Made by a program: the position numbers and the translations under genes
In this document: positions 57,219 to 64,000 of the stretch, piece after piece
Layout: each line of letters opens with the position of its first letter
Numbering within the stretch: position 1 is the first letter of the stretch
Notes under the pieces: generated by a model
The model's database searches: none
The model's input: only the letters and a program-made list of their open reading frames with translations
Told to the model about the DNA's origin: nothing
NCBI RefSeq assembly: GCF_003201105.1
Contig: NZ_QICJ01000001.1
Span: 372,001 to 436,000, forward strand
DNA from: Dyella sp. AtDHG13
GTDB taxonomy: Bacteria > Pseudomonadota > Gammaproteobacteria > Xanthomonadales > Rhodanobacteraceae
Reading direction: 5' to 3'
DNA length: 64,000 nucleotides

Positions 57219-57884
57219 ATGCACATTCTGTTGGTGGAAGACGATGCCGAGCTGGGCGGCGCGATCAAGCACGCACTGGAGCACCAGTCCTACGCGGTGA
57301 CCTGGCTTCGCGACGGCCGCGAGGCCATGGAGGCCCTGCGCGGCGACCCCATGGACCTGGTCCTGCTCGACCTGGGCCTGCCCGGCAAGGATGGCCTGGA
57401 AGTGCTGGCCGAAGCCCGGCGCGCCGGCGTGAAGACTCCGGTGCTGGTGATGACCGCGCGCGACGCGCTGGAGATGCGCATCCGCGGTTTGGATCTGGGC
57501 GCCGACGATTATCTGGTCAAGCCGTTCCATCTCGGCGAGCTGGCCGCGCGCATCCGCTCCCTGACCCGGCGCACGCAAGGCCTGGCCGACAACCTTGTCG
57601 AAGTGGGCGGGTTGCGCCTGAACCTGGCCACGGCGGAAGTCGAATTCCGCGGCGAACGGGTCACGCTGACGCGGCGCGAATTCGCCCTGCTCCGCGTGCT
57701 GATGGAGCGCGCCGGCCGCATCGTGCGCCGCGAGACGCTGGAGAACTCCGTCTACGGCCTGGATACCATCGTCGAGCGCAACGCCATCGAGGTGCAGGTG
57801 CACTGGCTGCGTCGCAAGCTCAGCCCGGAAGTGATCCACACCGTGCGCGGCATCGGCTACATGATTCCGCGCGAGCCGCAATAG
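57219..57884 (+). CDS. OmpR/QseB-type response regulator
   Basis: A 221-residue response regulator with receiver (Glu7-Asp8-Asp9, phospho-acceptor Asp51 in LLLDLGLPG, Lys in DYLVKPF) and a C-terminal winged helix (VTLTRREFALLRVLM, HTVRGIGYMI). It resembles QseB/PmrA. The stop shares a base with the GTG of the kinase gene (TAGTG). Together with the RND pump downstream it forms the second sensor-efflux locus of the window. Confidence 0.92.
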   Translation: MHILLVEDDAELGGAIKHALEHQSYAVTWLRDGREAMEALRGDPMDLVLLDLGLPGKDGLEVLAEARRAGVKTPVLVMTARDALEMRIRGLDLGADDYLVKPFHLGELAARIRSLTRRTQGLADNLVEVGGLRLNLATAEVEFRGERVTLTRREFALLRVLMERAGRIVRRETLENSVYGLDTIVERNAIEVQVHWLRRKLSPEVIHTVRGIGYMIPREPQ

Positions 57885-59284
57885 TGACTCCGCACCCCGC
57901 CAGCCTTCGCACCCGTCTCACCTGGCTCATCATCGCGGTGATGGTCGCCGTGCTGATTCCGCTGGGCTGGATCAGCTATCGCCGCGAACTGCGCGAAATG
58001 AACGAACTGCTCGATGGCCGCCTGGCCCAGGCCGGCCGCACGCTGGGCACGCTGATAGCCCACGGCCAGCTGCCGCTGCGCGATGCCGACCTACAGGCCA
58101 TCCAGCAGAACGGCGACAAGCATGGCCACGGCGTGGTGGTGTCCGTGCATCCGCGCAACTACGAGCCGGAAGTGGGCTTCCAGGCCTACGACCCGCAAGG
58201 CGAGCTGATCGCCGCCACCTCCAATTTCGCCGACCTCTCCCCGCCCACCACCGAAGAGCGCGGTTTTCGCGACATCCAGCACGAAGGCCGGCAGTGGCGC
58301 ACGTTTACGTTGCAGAATCGCGCGAACCTGGTGATACGCATCGGCGAGCGCTCGGACAACCGCAGCGATATCGTGCGCGGCCTGGTCATCGAACACGCGC
58401 TGCCGCTGCTGATCGGCCTGCCGCTGCTCGCCCTGCTGGTGAGCCTGGCGGTGAAGCGCGGCCTGCGCCCGGTCGCCGTGCTCACCGACATGCTGGACCG
58501 GCGCACGCCCGGCAGCCGCAAGCCCATGCCCGCCGAAGTCGCACCGAGCGAAATCAAGCCACTGATCGTCGCGCTCAACCAGCAACTGGAACGGCTGGAA
58601 GACGCGCTGGATCGCGAACACCGTTTCGCCACCGACGTCGCGCACGAACTGCGCACGCCCCTGGCCGCGACGATGATCCATCTCGAAAGCGCGATGATCA
58701 GCAACGACCCGACCGAGGTCGAGTTCACCGTGCGCCATGCCCAGCAGAGCATGGCGCGACTGGCGCGCCGCATCGAACAGATCCTGGCCATGGCGCGGCT
58801 GGAAGCCGGCGCGGCATCGCAGCAGCGCACGCCGATGGACCTGATCCGCATCGCCACTGAGGTGATCGAGGAGCTGGCCCCGCTGATCGTCGACAAGGAC
58901 ATCGAAGTCGGCCTGACGCACGGCAACGACATGATCATCGTGCCCGGCCACGAGGTGGCGCTGGCCGCCATGTTCCGCAACCTGATCGAGAATGCCCTGC
59001 GCTATACCGAAGCGGCGGGCCAGGTCGACATCTCACTCCGACGCGAGGGCGGCGAGGCGATCATCGACATCTACGACAACGGCCCGGGCATTCCCGAGGA
59101 CAAACGACAAGCGGTATTCCAGCGCTTTCACCGCGAAGTGGAAAGCGCGACGCGCGGATACGGCCTGGGCCTGAGCATCGTGCAACGTGCAATCGAGCTG
59201 CACGATGCCTCGATCGAGCTGCTGGAGTCGCCGCTGGGGCGCGGGTTGCTGGTGCGGATACGGATGGCGGCGCTGGTGGGCTGA
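57884..59284 (+). CDS. Sensor histidine kinase (QseC-like)
   Basis: A 466-residue kinase: TM1 about 12-32, a periplasmic region to ~170, TM2 about 171-191, then HisKA with His254 in FATDVAHELRTPLAA and an ATPase domain with NLIENALRYT, DNGPGIP and GYGLGLSI. The start is GTG at 57884. All motifs are intact. The stimulus is unknown. It ends 251 bp before the RND gene, with REP-like hairpins in between. Confidence 0.92.
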   Translation: MTPHPASLRTRLTWLIIAVMVAVLIPLGWISYRRELREMNELLDGRLAQAGRTLGTLIAHGQLPLRDADLQAIQQNGDKHGHGVVVSVHPRNYEPEVGFQAYDPQGELIAATSNFADLSPPTTEERGFRDIQHEGRQWRTFTLQNRANLVIRIGERSDNRSDIVRGLVIEHALPLLIGLPLLALLVSLAVKRGLRPVAVLTDMLDRRTPGSRKPMPAEVAPSEIKPLIVALNQQLERLEDALDREHRFATDVAHELRTPLAATMIHLESAMISNDPTEVEFTVRHAQQSMARLARRIEQILAMARLEAGAASQQRTPMDLIRIATEVIEELAPLIVDKDIEVGLTHGNDMIIVPGHEVALAAMFRNLIENALRYTEAAGQVDISLRREGGEAIIDIYDNGPGIPEDKRQAVFQRFHREVESATRGYGLGLSIVQRAIELHDASIELLESPLGRGLLVRIRMAALVG

Positions 59285-59314
59285 GGCTGGGTTTTCCGCC
59301 AGGGCAAAGTCACT

Positions 59315-59420
59315 GCATCCCCGCCTTCGCGGGGATGACGGTGAGGGGGTGTTGAGGAGTGCGGAAGATTGGGGGTCGCCGCGGCTCTTGATCGTCATCC
59401 CCGCGAAGGCGGGGATCCAG
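59315..59420. repeat. REP-like doublet, TGGAT...GATGACGG family (copies C)
   Basis: Two inverted copies, 59317-59340 and 59393-59416, match perfectly over 24 bp as reverse complements. Each is a hairpin (ATCCCCGC / GCGGGGAT around CTTC or GAAG). Compared with the copy at 49321, stem bases differ but pairing is preserved. Confidence 0.75.
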
Positions 59421-59535
59421 CGACTTTCCTTCCATTCCCGCATAGCCCCAAACAGCCAGCCTTCATCCCCCCAAAAGGTTTCCACAAGCATGCACTGCGA
59501 TCATCCCGGCCGCTGATGCAACGCTGGAATCCCCC

Positions 59536-62500
59536 ATGCTTGGCCTCGTCCGAATTGCCCTGTCGCGCCCGCTGACCTTTATCGTGCTGGCCGTGCTCAT
59601 CCTTATCGCCGGCCCGCTGGCGGCATGGCGCACGCCCACCGATATCTTCCCGAACATCGGCATTCCGGTGATCAGCGTGGTGTGGAGCTACAACGGCCTG
59701 CCGCCCGATCAGATGTCAGGCCGCGTCGTGTACTACTACGAACGCCAGCTCAGCACGTCGGTCAACAACATCGAGCACATCGAGTCGCAGTCGCTGCCGG
59801 GCATGGGCATCGTGAAGATCTTCTTCCAGCCCGGCGTGGACATCCGCACCGCCACCGCGCAGGTCACGTCGATCTCGCAGACCGTGCTCAAGCAGATGCC
59901 GCCGGGCATCACGCCGCCGCTGATCCTCAACTACAACGCCTCGACCGTGCCCATCCTGCAGATGGCGCTGTCGAGCCAGAGCATGTCGGAGGCGAAGATC
60001 CTCGACCAGGGCCTCAACGTGATGCGACCGATGCTGACTTCGGTGCCCGGCGTGGCCGTGCCCACGCCTTATGGCGGCGCCGCGCGACAGGTCACGCTCG
60101 ATCTCGATCCGCGCGCGCTCGCCGCGGATGGCCTTTCCGCGCAGGATGTCAGCAATGCGCTGGCGGCGCAGAACCAGATCATCCCGGTCGGCACCGCCAA
60201 GATCGGCACGTACGAATACCACGTGCAGCTCAACAACAGCCCCGAGGCCGTCAACGAGTTGAACCAGCTGCCGGTGAAGACCGTGCACGGTGCGACCATC
60301 ACCATCGGCGACGTGGCCCACGTGCGCGACGGCGCCGCGCCGCAGACCAACGTGGTGCGCGTGGACGGCAAGCGCGCGGTGCTGATGCCAGCGCTGAAGG
60401 TGGGCGAAGCCTCCACGCTGGCCGTGGTGTCCGGCATCAAGGCGCTGATGCCGCTGGTGCGCGAAACGCTGCCGGACAACCTCAAGGTGACCTTGCTGAG
60501 CGACCAGTCGGCCTTCGTGAAGTCGGCCATTTCCTCGGTGGCGCGCGAGGGCATCATCGCGGCGCTGCTCACCTCGGTGATGATCCTGATCTTCCTGGGC
60601 AGCTGGCGCTCCACCGTGATCATCGCGGTGTCGATTCCGCTGGCGATTCTTTCCGCCATCGCGCTGCTGTCGGCCACCGGCCAGACGCTCAACGTGATGA
60701 CGCTGGGCGGCCTGGCGCTGGCCGTGGGCATCCTGGTGGACGATGCCACTGTCACCATCGAGAACATCAACTGGCACCTGGAACAGGGCAAGAGCGTCCA
60801 CGATGCGATCATGGACGGTGCGAAACAGATCGTGACGCCCGCCTTCGTTTCGCTGCTGTGCATCTGCATCGTGTTCGTGCCGATGTTCCTGCTCAACGGC
60901 ATCGCGGGCTTCCTGTTCCGCCCGATGGCGCTGGCGGTGATCTTCGCCATGGTGTCCTCGTTCGTGCTGTCGCGCACCCTGGTGCCGACGCTGGCGATGT
61001 ACCTGCTCAAGCCGCATCACACCGAGAACGGCCCCGGCGATCATCCGGAAGACGAGTACATCAACCATCACGAGGGCGACCAGCCGGCCAAGCGCAGGCG
61101 CGGCGCCTTGCTCAGCGCACTGGTCGCGTTCCAGCAGGGCTTCGAACACCGCTTCGCCAAAGTGCGCGATGTCTATCACGCGACGCTCAGCGTGGCGCTC
61201 AACCACCGCAAGCAATTCGTGATCGGGTTCCTGGCCTTCGTGCTCGCTTCCTTCGCGCTGGTGCCCTTGCTGGGCCGCGACTTCTTCCCGGACGTGGACG
61301 CCGGCGCCATCGCCCTGCATGTGCGCGCACCGATGGGCACGCGCGTGGAGGAAACCGCCGCCGAGTTCGACCGCATCGAAACGGCGATTCGCAAGGTCAT
61401 TCCGCCCGATCAGCTCGATACGGTGATCGACAACATCGGCCTGCCGCTGTCCGGCGTGAACATGGTCTACAACTCCAGCGGCACCATCGGCCCGCAGGAT
61501 GGCGACATCCAGGTCGAGCTGAAGGAGAACCACGCGCCCACCGCCGATTTCGTGCGCGAACTGCGGGCGAAGTTGCCGCGTGAATTCCCCGGCACCGAGT
61601 TCGCCTTCCTGCCGGCGGACATGAGTTCGCAGATCCTCAACTTCGGTGCGCCGGCGCCGCTGGACGTCACCATCTCCGGTCGCGACCTGAAAGCTAACGA
61701 GTCCTATGCCACGGCGATCATGAAGCGCCTGCGCCAGGTGCCCGGCATCGCGGACGTGCGCCTGCAGCAGAGCACCAGCTACCCGCAGCTCAATGTCACG
61801 GTGAACCGCACGCGCGCCGGCCTGCTCGGCGTCACCGAACGCGATGTCACCAACACCATGGTAGCTTCGCTGGCCGGCAGTTCGCAGGTGGCACCGACGT
61901 TCTGGCTCAACCCGAAGAACGGCGTGTCCTATCCCATCGTCGCGGCCACGCCGCAGTACAAGATGGACACCATGGCCGACCTTGCCGGCCTGCCGGTGAC
62001 GCCGGCGGGCACGGGCGCGAGCCAGGTGCTCGGCGGCCTTGCCACGTTCAGGCGCGTGCCCAGCGCGGCTGTGGTGTCGCACTACAACATCATGCCGTCG
62101 TTCGACATATACGCCTCCGTGCAGGATCGCGACCTCGGCGCCGTCGCCAGCGACGTGCAGAAGGTGCTCGATCAGTTCGCCGCCACGCGCCCCAAGGGCA
62201 CGCTCGTCAGCCTGCACGGCCAGGTCGGCACCATGAACGAGGCCTTCGGCGGCCTGGTCTTCGGTCTGGTCGGCGCCATCGTGCTGATCTATCTGCTCAT
62301 CGTGGTGAACTTCCAGTCGTGGCTGGACCCGTTCGTGATCATCACCGCCCTGCCCGCCGCGCTGGCCGGCATCGTGTGGATGCTGTTCCTCTCGCACACC
62401 ACGTTGTCCGTGCCGGCGCTCACTGGCGCCATCATGTGCATGGGCGTGGCGACCGCCAACTCCATTCTGGTGGTCAGCTTCTGCCGCGAACGGCTGGCCG

Positions 62501-62775
62501 AGCACGGCGATGCGGTAAAGGCCGCGCTCGAAGCCGGCTTCACACGCTTCCGCCCGGTCTGCATGACCGCGCTGGCGATGATCATCGGCATGCTGCCGAT
62601 GGCGCTGACGCAGGAACAGAACTCGCCGCTGGGCCGCGCCGTCATCGGCGGCCTGCTGTTCGCCACCTTCGCCACCCTGCTCTTCGTGCCGGTGATCTTC
62701 AGCATCGTGCATGGCCGCGAGCAGGCGCAGACCCGATTCGATTCCGCTCTGGGAGAACCCGTCCATGTCGCATGA
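59536..62775 (+). CDS. RND efflux pump, permease subunit
   Basis: A 1079-residue RND pump with two periplasmic loops and twelve helices. The TM4 region has GILVDDATVTIENIN with the acidic proton-relay pair; the pump lacks the CzcA-type DFGIIVD motif, so it is more like drug-type or general efflux than heavy-metal RND. A long polar loop rich in His/Asp/Lys (around residues 495-525) follows the first set of helices. The adaptor follows with an 11-base overlap. Substrate unknown. Confidence 0.9.
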   Translation: MLGLVRIALSRPLTFIVLAVLILIAGPLAAWRTPTDIFPNIGIPVISVVWSYNGLPPDQMSGRVVYYYERQLSTSVNNIEHIESQSLPGMGIVKIFFQPGVDIRTATAQVTSISQTVLKQMPPGITPPLILNYNASTVPILQMALSSQSMSEAKILDQGLNVMRPMLTSVPGVAVPTPYGGAARQVTLDLDPRALAADGLSAQDVSNALAAQNQIIPVGTAKIGTYEYHVQLNNSPEAVNELNQLPVKTVHGATITIGDVAHVRDGAAPQTNVVRVDGKRAVLMPALKVGEASTLAVVSGIKALMPLVRETLPDNLKVTLLSDQSAFVKSAISSVAREGIIAALLTSVMILIFLGSWRSTVIIAVSIPLAILSAIALLSATGQTLNVMTLGGLALAVGILVDDATVTIENINWHLEQGKSVHDAIMDGAKQIVTPAFVSLLCICIVFVPMFLLNGIAGFLFRPMALAVIFAMVSSFVLSRTLVPTLAMYLLKPHHTENGPGDHPEDEYINHHEGDQPAKRRRGALLSALVAFQQGFEHRFAKVRDVYHATLSVALNHRKQFVIGFLAFVLASFALVPLLGRDFFPDVDAGAIALHVRAPMGTRVEETAAEFDRIETAIRKVIPPDQLDTVIDNIGLPLSGVNMVYNSSGTIGPQDGDIQVELKENHAPTADFVRELRAKLPREFPGTEFAFLPADMSSQILNFGAPAPLDVTISGRDLKANESYATAIMKRLRQVPGIADVRLQQSTSYPQLNVTVNRTRAGLLGVTERDVTNTMVASLAGSSQVAPTFWLNPKNGVSYPIVAATPQYKMDTMADLAGLPVTPAGTGASQVLGGLATFRRVPSAAVVSHYNIMPSFDIYASVQDRDLGAVASDVQKVLDQFAATRPKGTLVSLHGQVGTMNEAFGGLVFGLVGAIVLIYLLIVVNFQSWLDPFVIITALPAALAGIVWMLFLSHTTLSVPALTGAIMCMGVATANSILVVSFCRERLAEHGDAVKAALEAGFTRFRPVCMTALAMIIGMLPMALTQEQNSPLGRAVIGGLLFATFATLLFVPVIFSIVHGREQAQTRFDSALGEPVHVA

Positions 62776-63946
62776 CGCCACCATCGCAACGCCTGCGCGA
62801 ACGCCGAAGCTGGGCCGCGCGGTACGCATCGGTCTGGCCGTTGCCGTCATTGCCACCATCGCCGGCATCTCGGTGCGCGCCTATGACTACCATCGCGTGG
62901 TCAAGTGGACCGACGCGCAGATCACGCCCACCGTGCAGCTGGTGACGCCGGAGAACAGCGGCGATCATCAGGCCATGACCCTGCCCGGCCATCTGGACGC
63001 CTGGATCAGCGCGCCCATCCACGCGCGCGTGAGCGGCTACCTGAAGAGCTGGAGCCGCGACATCGGCAGCCAGGTCGCGGCCGGCCAGTCGCTGGCGGAA
63101 ATCGACACGCCGGAACTGGACCAGCAGTTCGAGCAGGCCAAGGCGAACCTGGCGCGTGCGCAGGCCAATGCGCGTCTTGCCGTGCTCACCGACAAACGCT
63201 GGAAGAACCTGCTCGCCTCCAACTCGGTGTCCAAGCAGGAAGCCGATGAAAAAGCCGGCGAAGCCGAAGCCGCGCAAGCCAACGTGCTGGGCGCGCAGGC
63301 CGACGTCGATCGCATCGCCGCACTGGAAGCGTTCAAGCACATCACGGCGCCGTTCGCCGGCACCGTGACCGCGCGCAACACCGACATCGGCGACCTGATC
63401 AGCGCGAACAGCGAAAGCACGCTCCCGCTGTTCACCGTGTCCGACACCACTCGCATGCGCCTGTACGTGCAGGTGCCGCAGAGCTACGCCGAGGCCATCA
63501 AGCCCGACATGAGCGTGCAGCTCGACGTGCCCGATCATCCGGGCGAGCAGTTCACCGGCCATCTGATCGGCAATTCCGGCGCAGTGAACCAGGTATCCGG
63601 CTCACTGCTGGCGCAGTTCGAGGTGGACAACCCCAAGGGCGAGTTGCTGCCTGGCGCCTATGCCGAAGTGCATCTGCCGATGACGGGCAACAGCCACACG
63701 CTGACCGTGCCGGCGACCACGCTGATTTTCCGCGCGCAGGGTCCGCAGGTCGCCGTGGTGGGCGCCGACAACAAGGTGGCGCTGCGCGACGTGCATATCG
63801 CGATGGATCTGGGCGATCGCCTGCGCATCGACAAGGGCCTGCAGGCCGGCGACCGCGTGATCAACCACCCATCCGATTCGCTCGCGCAGGGCGACGTGGT
63901 GCAGATCGCACGCGCAGGCAACGAAGCCGCCGCCAAGCCGGAGTGA
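62765..63946 (+). CDS. RND efflux periplasmic adaptor
   Basis: A 393-residue membrane-fusion protein with one N-terminal anchor helix (about 20-38). Lipoyl halves (APIHARVSGYLKSWSRDIGS and TAPFAGTVTARNTDIGDLIS) flank a helical hairpin, followed by a beta-barrel and membrane-proximal domain. The order pump-adaptor-outer-membrane factor differs from the first operon (adaptor-pump-channel). It overlaps the pump gene. Confidence 0.9.
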   Translation: MSHDATIATPARTPKLGRAVRIGLAVAVIATIAGISVRAYDYHRVVKWTDAQITPTVQLVTPENSGDHQAMTLPGHLDAWISAPIHARVSGYLKSWSRDIGSQVAAGQSLAEIDTPELDQQFEQAKANLARAQANARLAVLTDKRWKNLLASNSVSKQEADEKAGEAEAAQANVLGAQADVDRIAALEAFKHITAPFAGTVTARNTDIGDLISANSESTLPLFTVSDTTRMRLYVQVPQSYAEAIKPDMSVQLDVPDHPGEQFTGHLIGNSGAVNQVSGSLLAQFEVDNPKGELLPGAYAEVHLPMTGNSHTLTVPATTLIFRAQGPQVAVVGADNKVALRDVHIAMDLGDRLRIDKGLQAGDRVINHPSDSLAQGDVVQIARAGNEAAAKPE

Positions 63947-63950
63947 GGCC

Positions 63951-64000
63951 ATGACGTTCAACCTGCCCTTCCTGCGCCGACTGCTGCCGCTGGCGCTGCT
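63951..64000 (+). CDS. Probable RND outer-membrane factor, cut by window edge
   Basis: Only 16 codons are visible, starting ATG at 63951 four bases after the adaptor stop (MTFNLPFLRRLLPLA...), a signal-like hydrophobic start. The call as outer-membrane factor rests on gene order, not on sequence. Confidence 0.4.
   Translation, partial: MTFNLPFLRRLLPLAL

Noticed and set aside
59716-62868. A ~1050-codon minus-strand open frame opposite the second RND pump
   Set aside because: Same reason: a GC-driven shadow of a real gene, with biased composition and no recognisable protein.

Overview
The window is high-GC bacterial chromosome with tightly packed genes, many 4-base start/stop overlaps, and housekeeping genes in arrangements typical of Gammaproteobacteria: asd-fimV-truA-trpF-(LysR)-trpB-trpA-accD, aroC-prmB, and rnfB-nth. 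Protein style, GC content and the intergenic hairpin repeats fit Xanthomonadales best, probably Rhodanobacteraceae (Dyella/Luteibacter/Rhodanobacter-like). The genus is an inference. No rRNA, tRNA, CRISPR array, prophage or integrase was recognised; nearly all of the window looks like core chromosome.

Layout. 1-3.7 kb: the end of a carbon-nitrogen hydrolase, a CLC chloride transporter and hutI, joined by overlapping codons. 3.7-6.4 kb: a minus-strand metal block with ribosomal protein bTHX, a cation diffusion facilitator, a MerC-like protein and the Zur repressor; a Zur-box-like palindrome that contains a perfect TATAAT precedes merC. 6.5-14.5 kb: a two-component system followed by a heavy-metal-type RND efflux operon (adaptor, pump, outer-membrane factor). 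14.5-15.1 kb: a hairpin-rich spacer. 15.1-19.3 kb: gltX, a DUF4399 protein, a glycosyltransferase whose C-terminus runs into a 266-bp inverted-repeat element, and a PAP2 phosphatase. 19.3-19.85 kb: a spacer with four copies of a 47-bp repeat; a fifth copy lies at 23.85 kb. 19.85-29.4 kb: the accD/trpA/trpB/trpF/truA/fimV/asd block with a divergent LysR gene. 29.4-33.2 kb: a hydroxyacid dehydrogenase, aroC, an acetyltransferase and prmB.

33.4-46.2 kb mixes single genes on both strands: a secreted FG-GAP repeat protein, psd, an unknown small protein, an MltD-like transglycosylase, a HerA-like ATPase, a membrane protein, greB, a PhnD-like binding protein, a DUF3025 protein, rimO, a dienelactone hydrolase and a HIT protein. 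46.2-49.3 kb: a lipoprotein, dcd, apbC/mrp and a DUF2147 protein. 49.5-52.2 kb: a three-gene MFS-HAD-DeoR operon with a direct-repeat operator candidate. 52.3-57 kb: a membrane hydrolase, metG, rnfB, nth and a small secreted protein. 57.2-64 kb: a second two-component system followed by a second RND pump, its adaptor, and the first codons of a probable outer-membrane factor cut by the window edge.

The biology is mainly envelope and metal homeostasis (Zur/CDF/MerC, two RND pumps, each with its own sensor pair) alongside amino-acid, lipid and translation housekeeping. The least explained material is non-coding: the 266-bp nested inverted-repeat element, the 47-bp TCCACA repeats, and three sets of hairpins sharing a TGGAT...GATGACGG frame whose stems differ by compensating changes.
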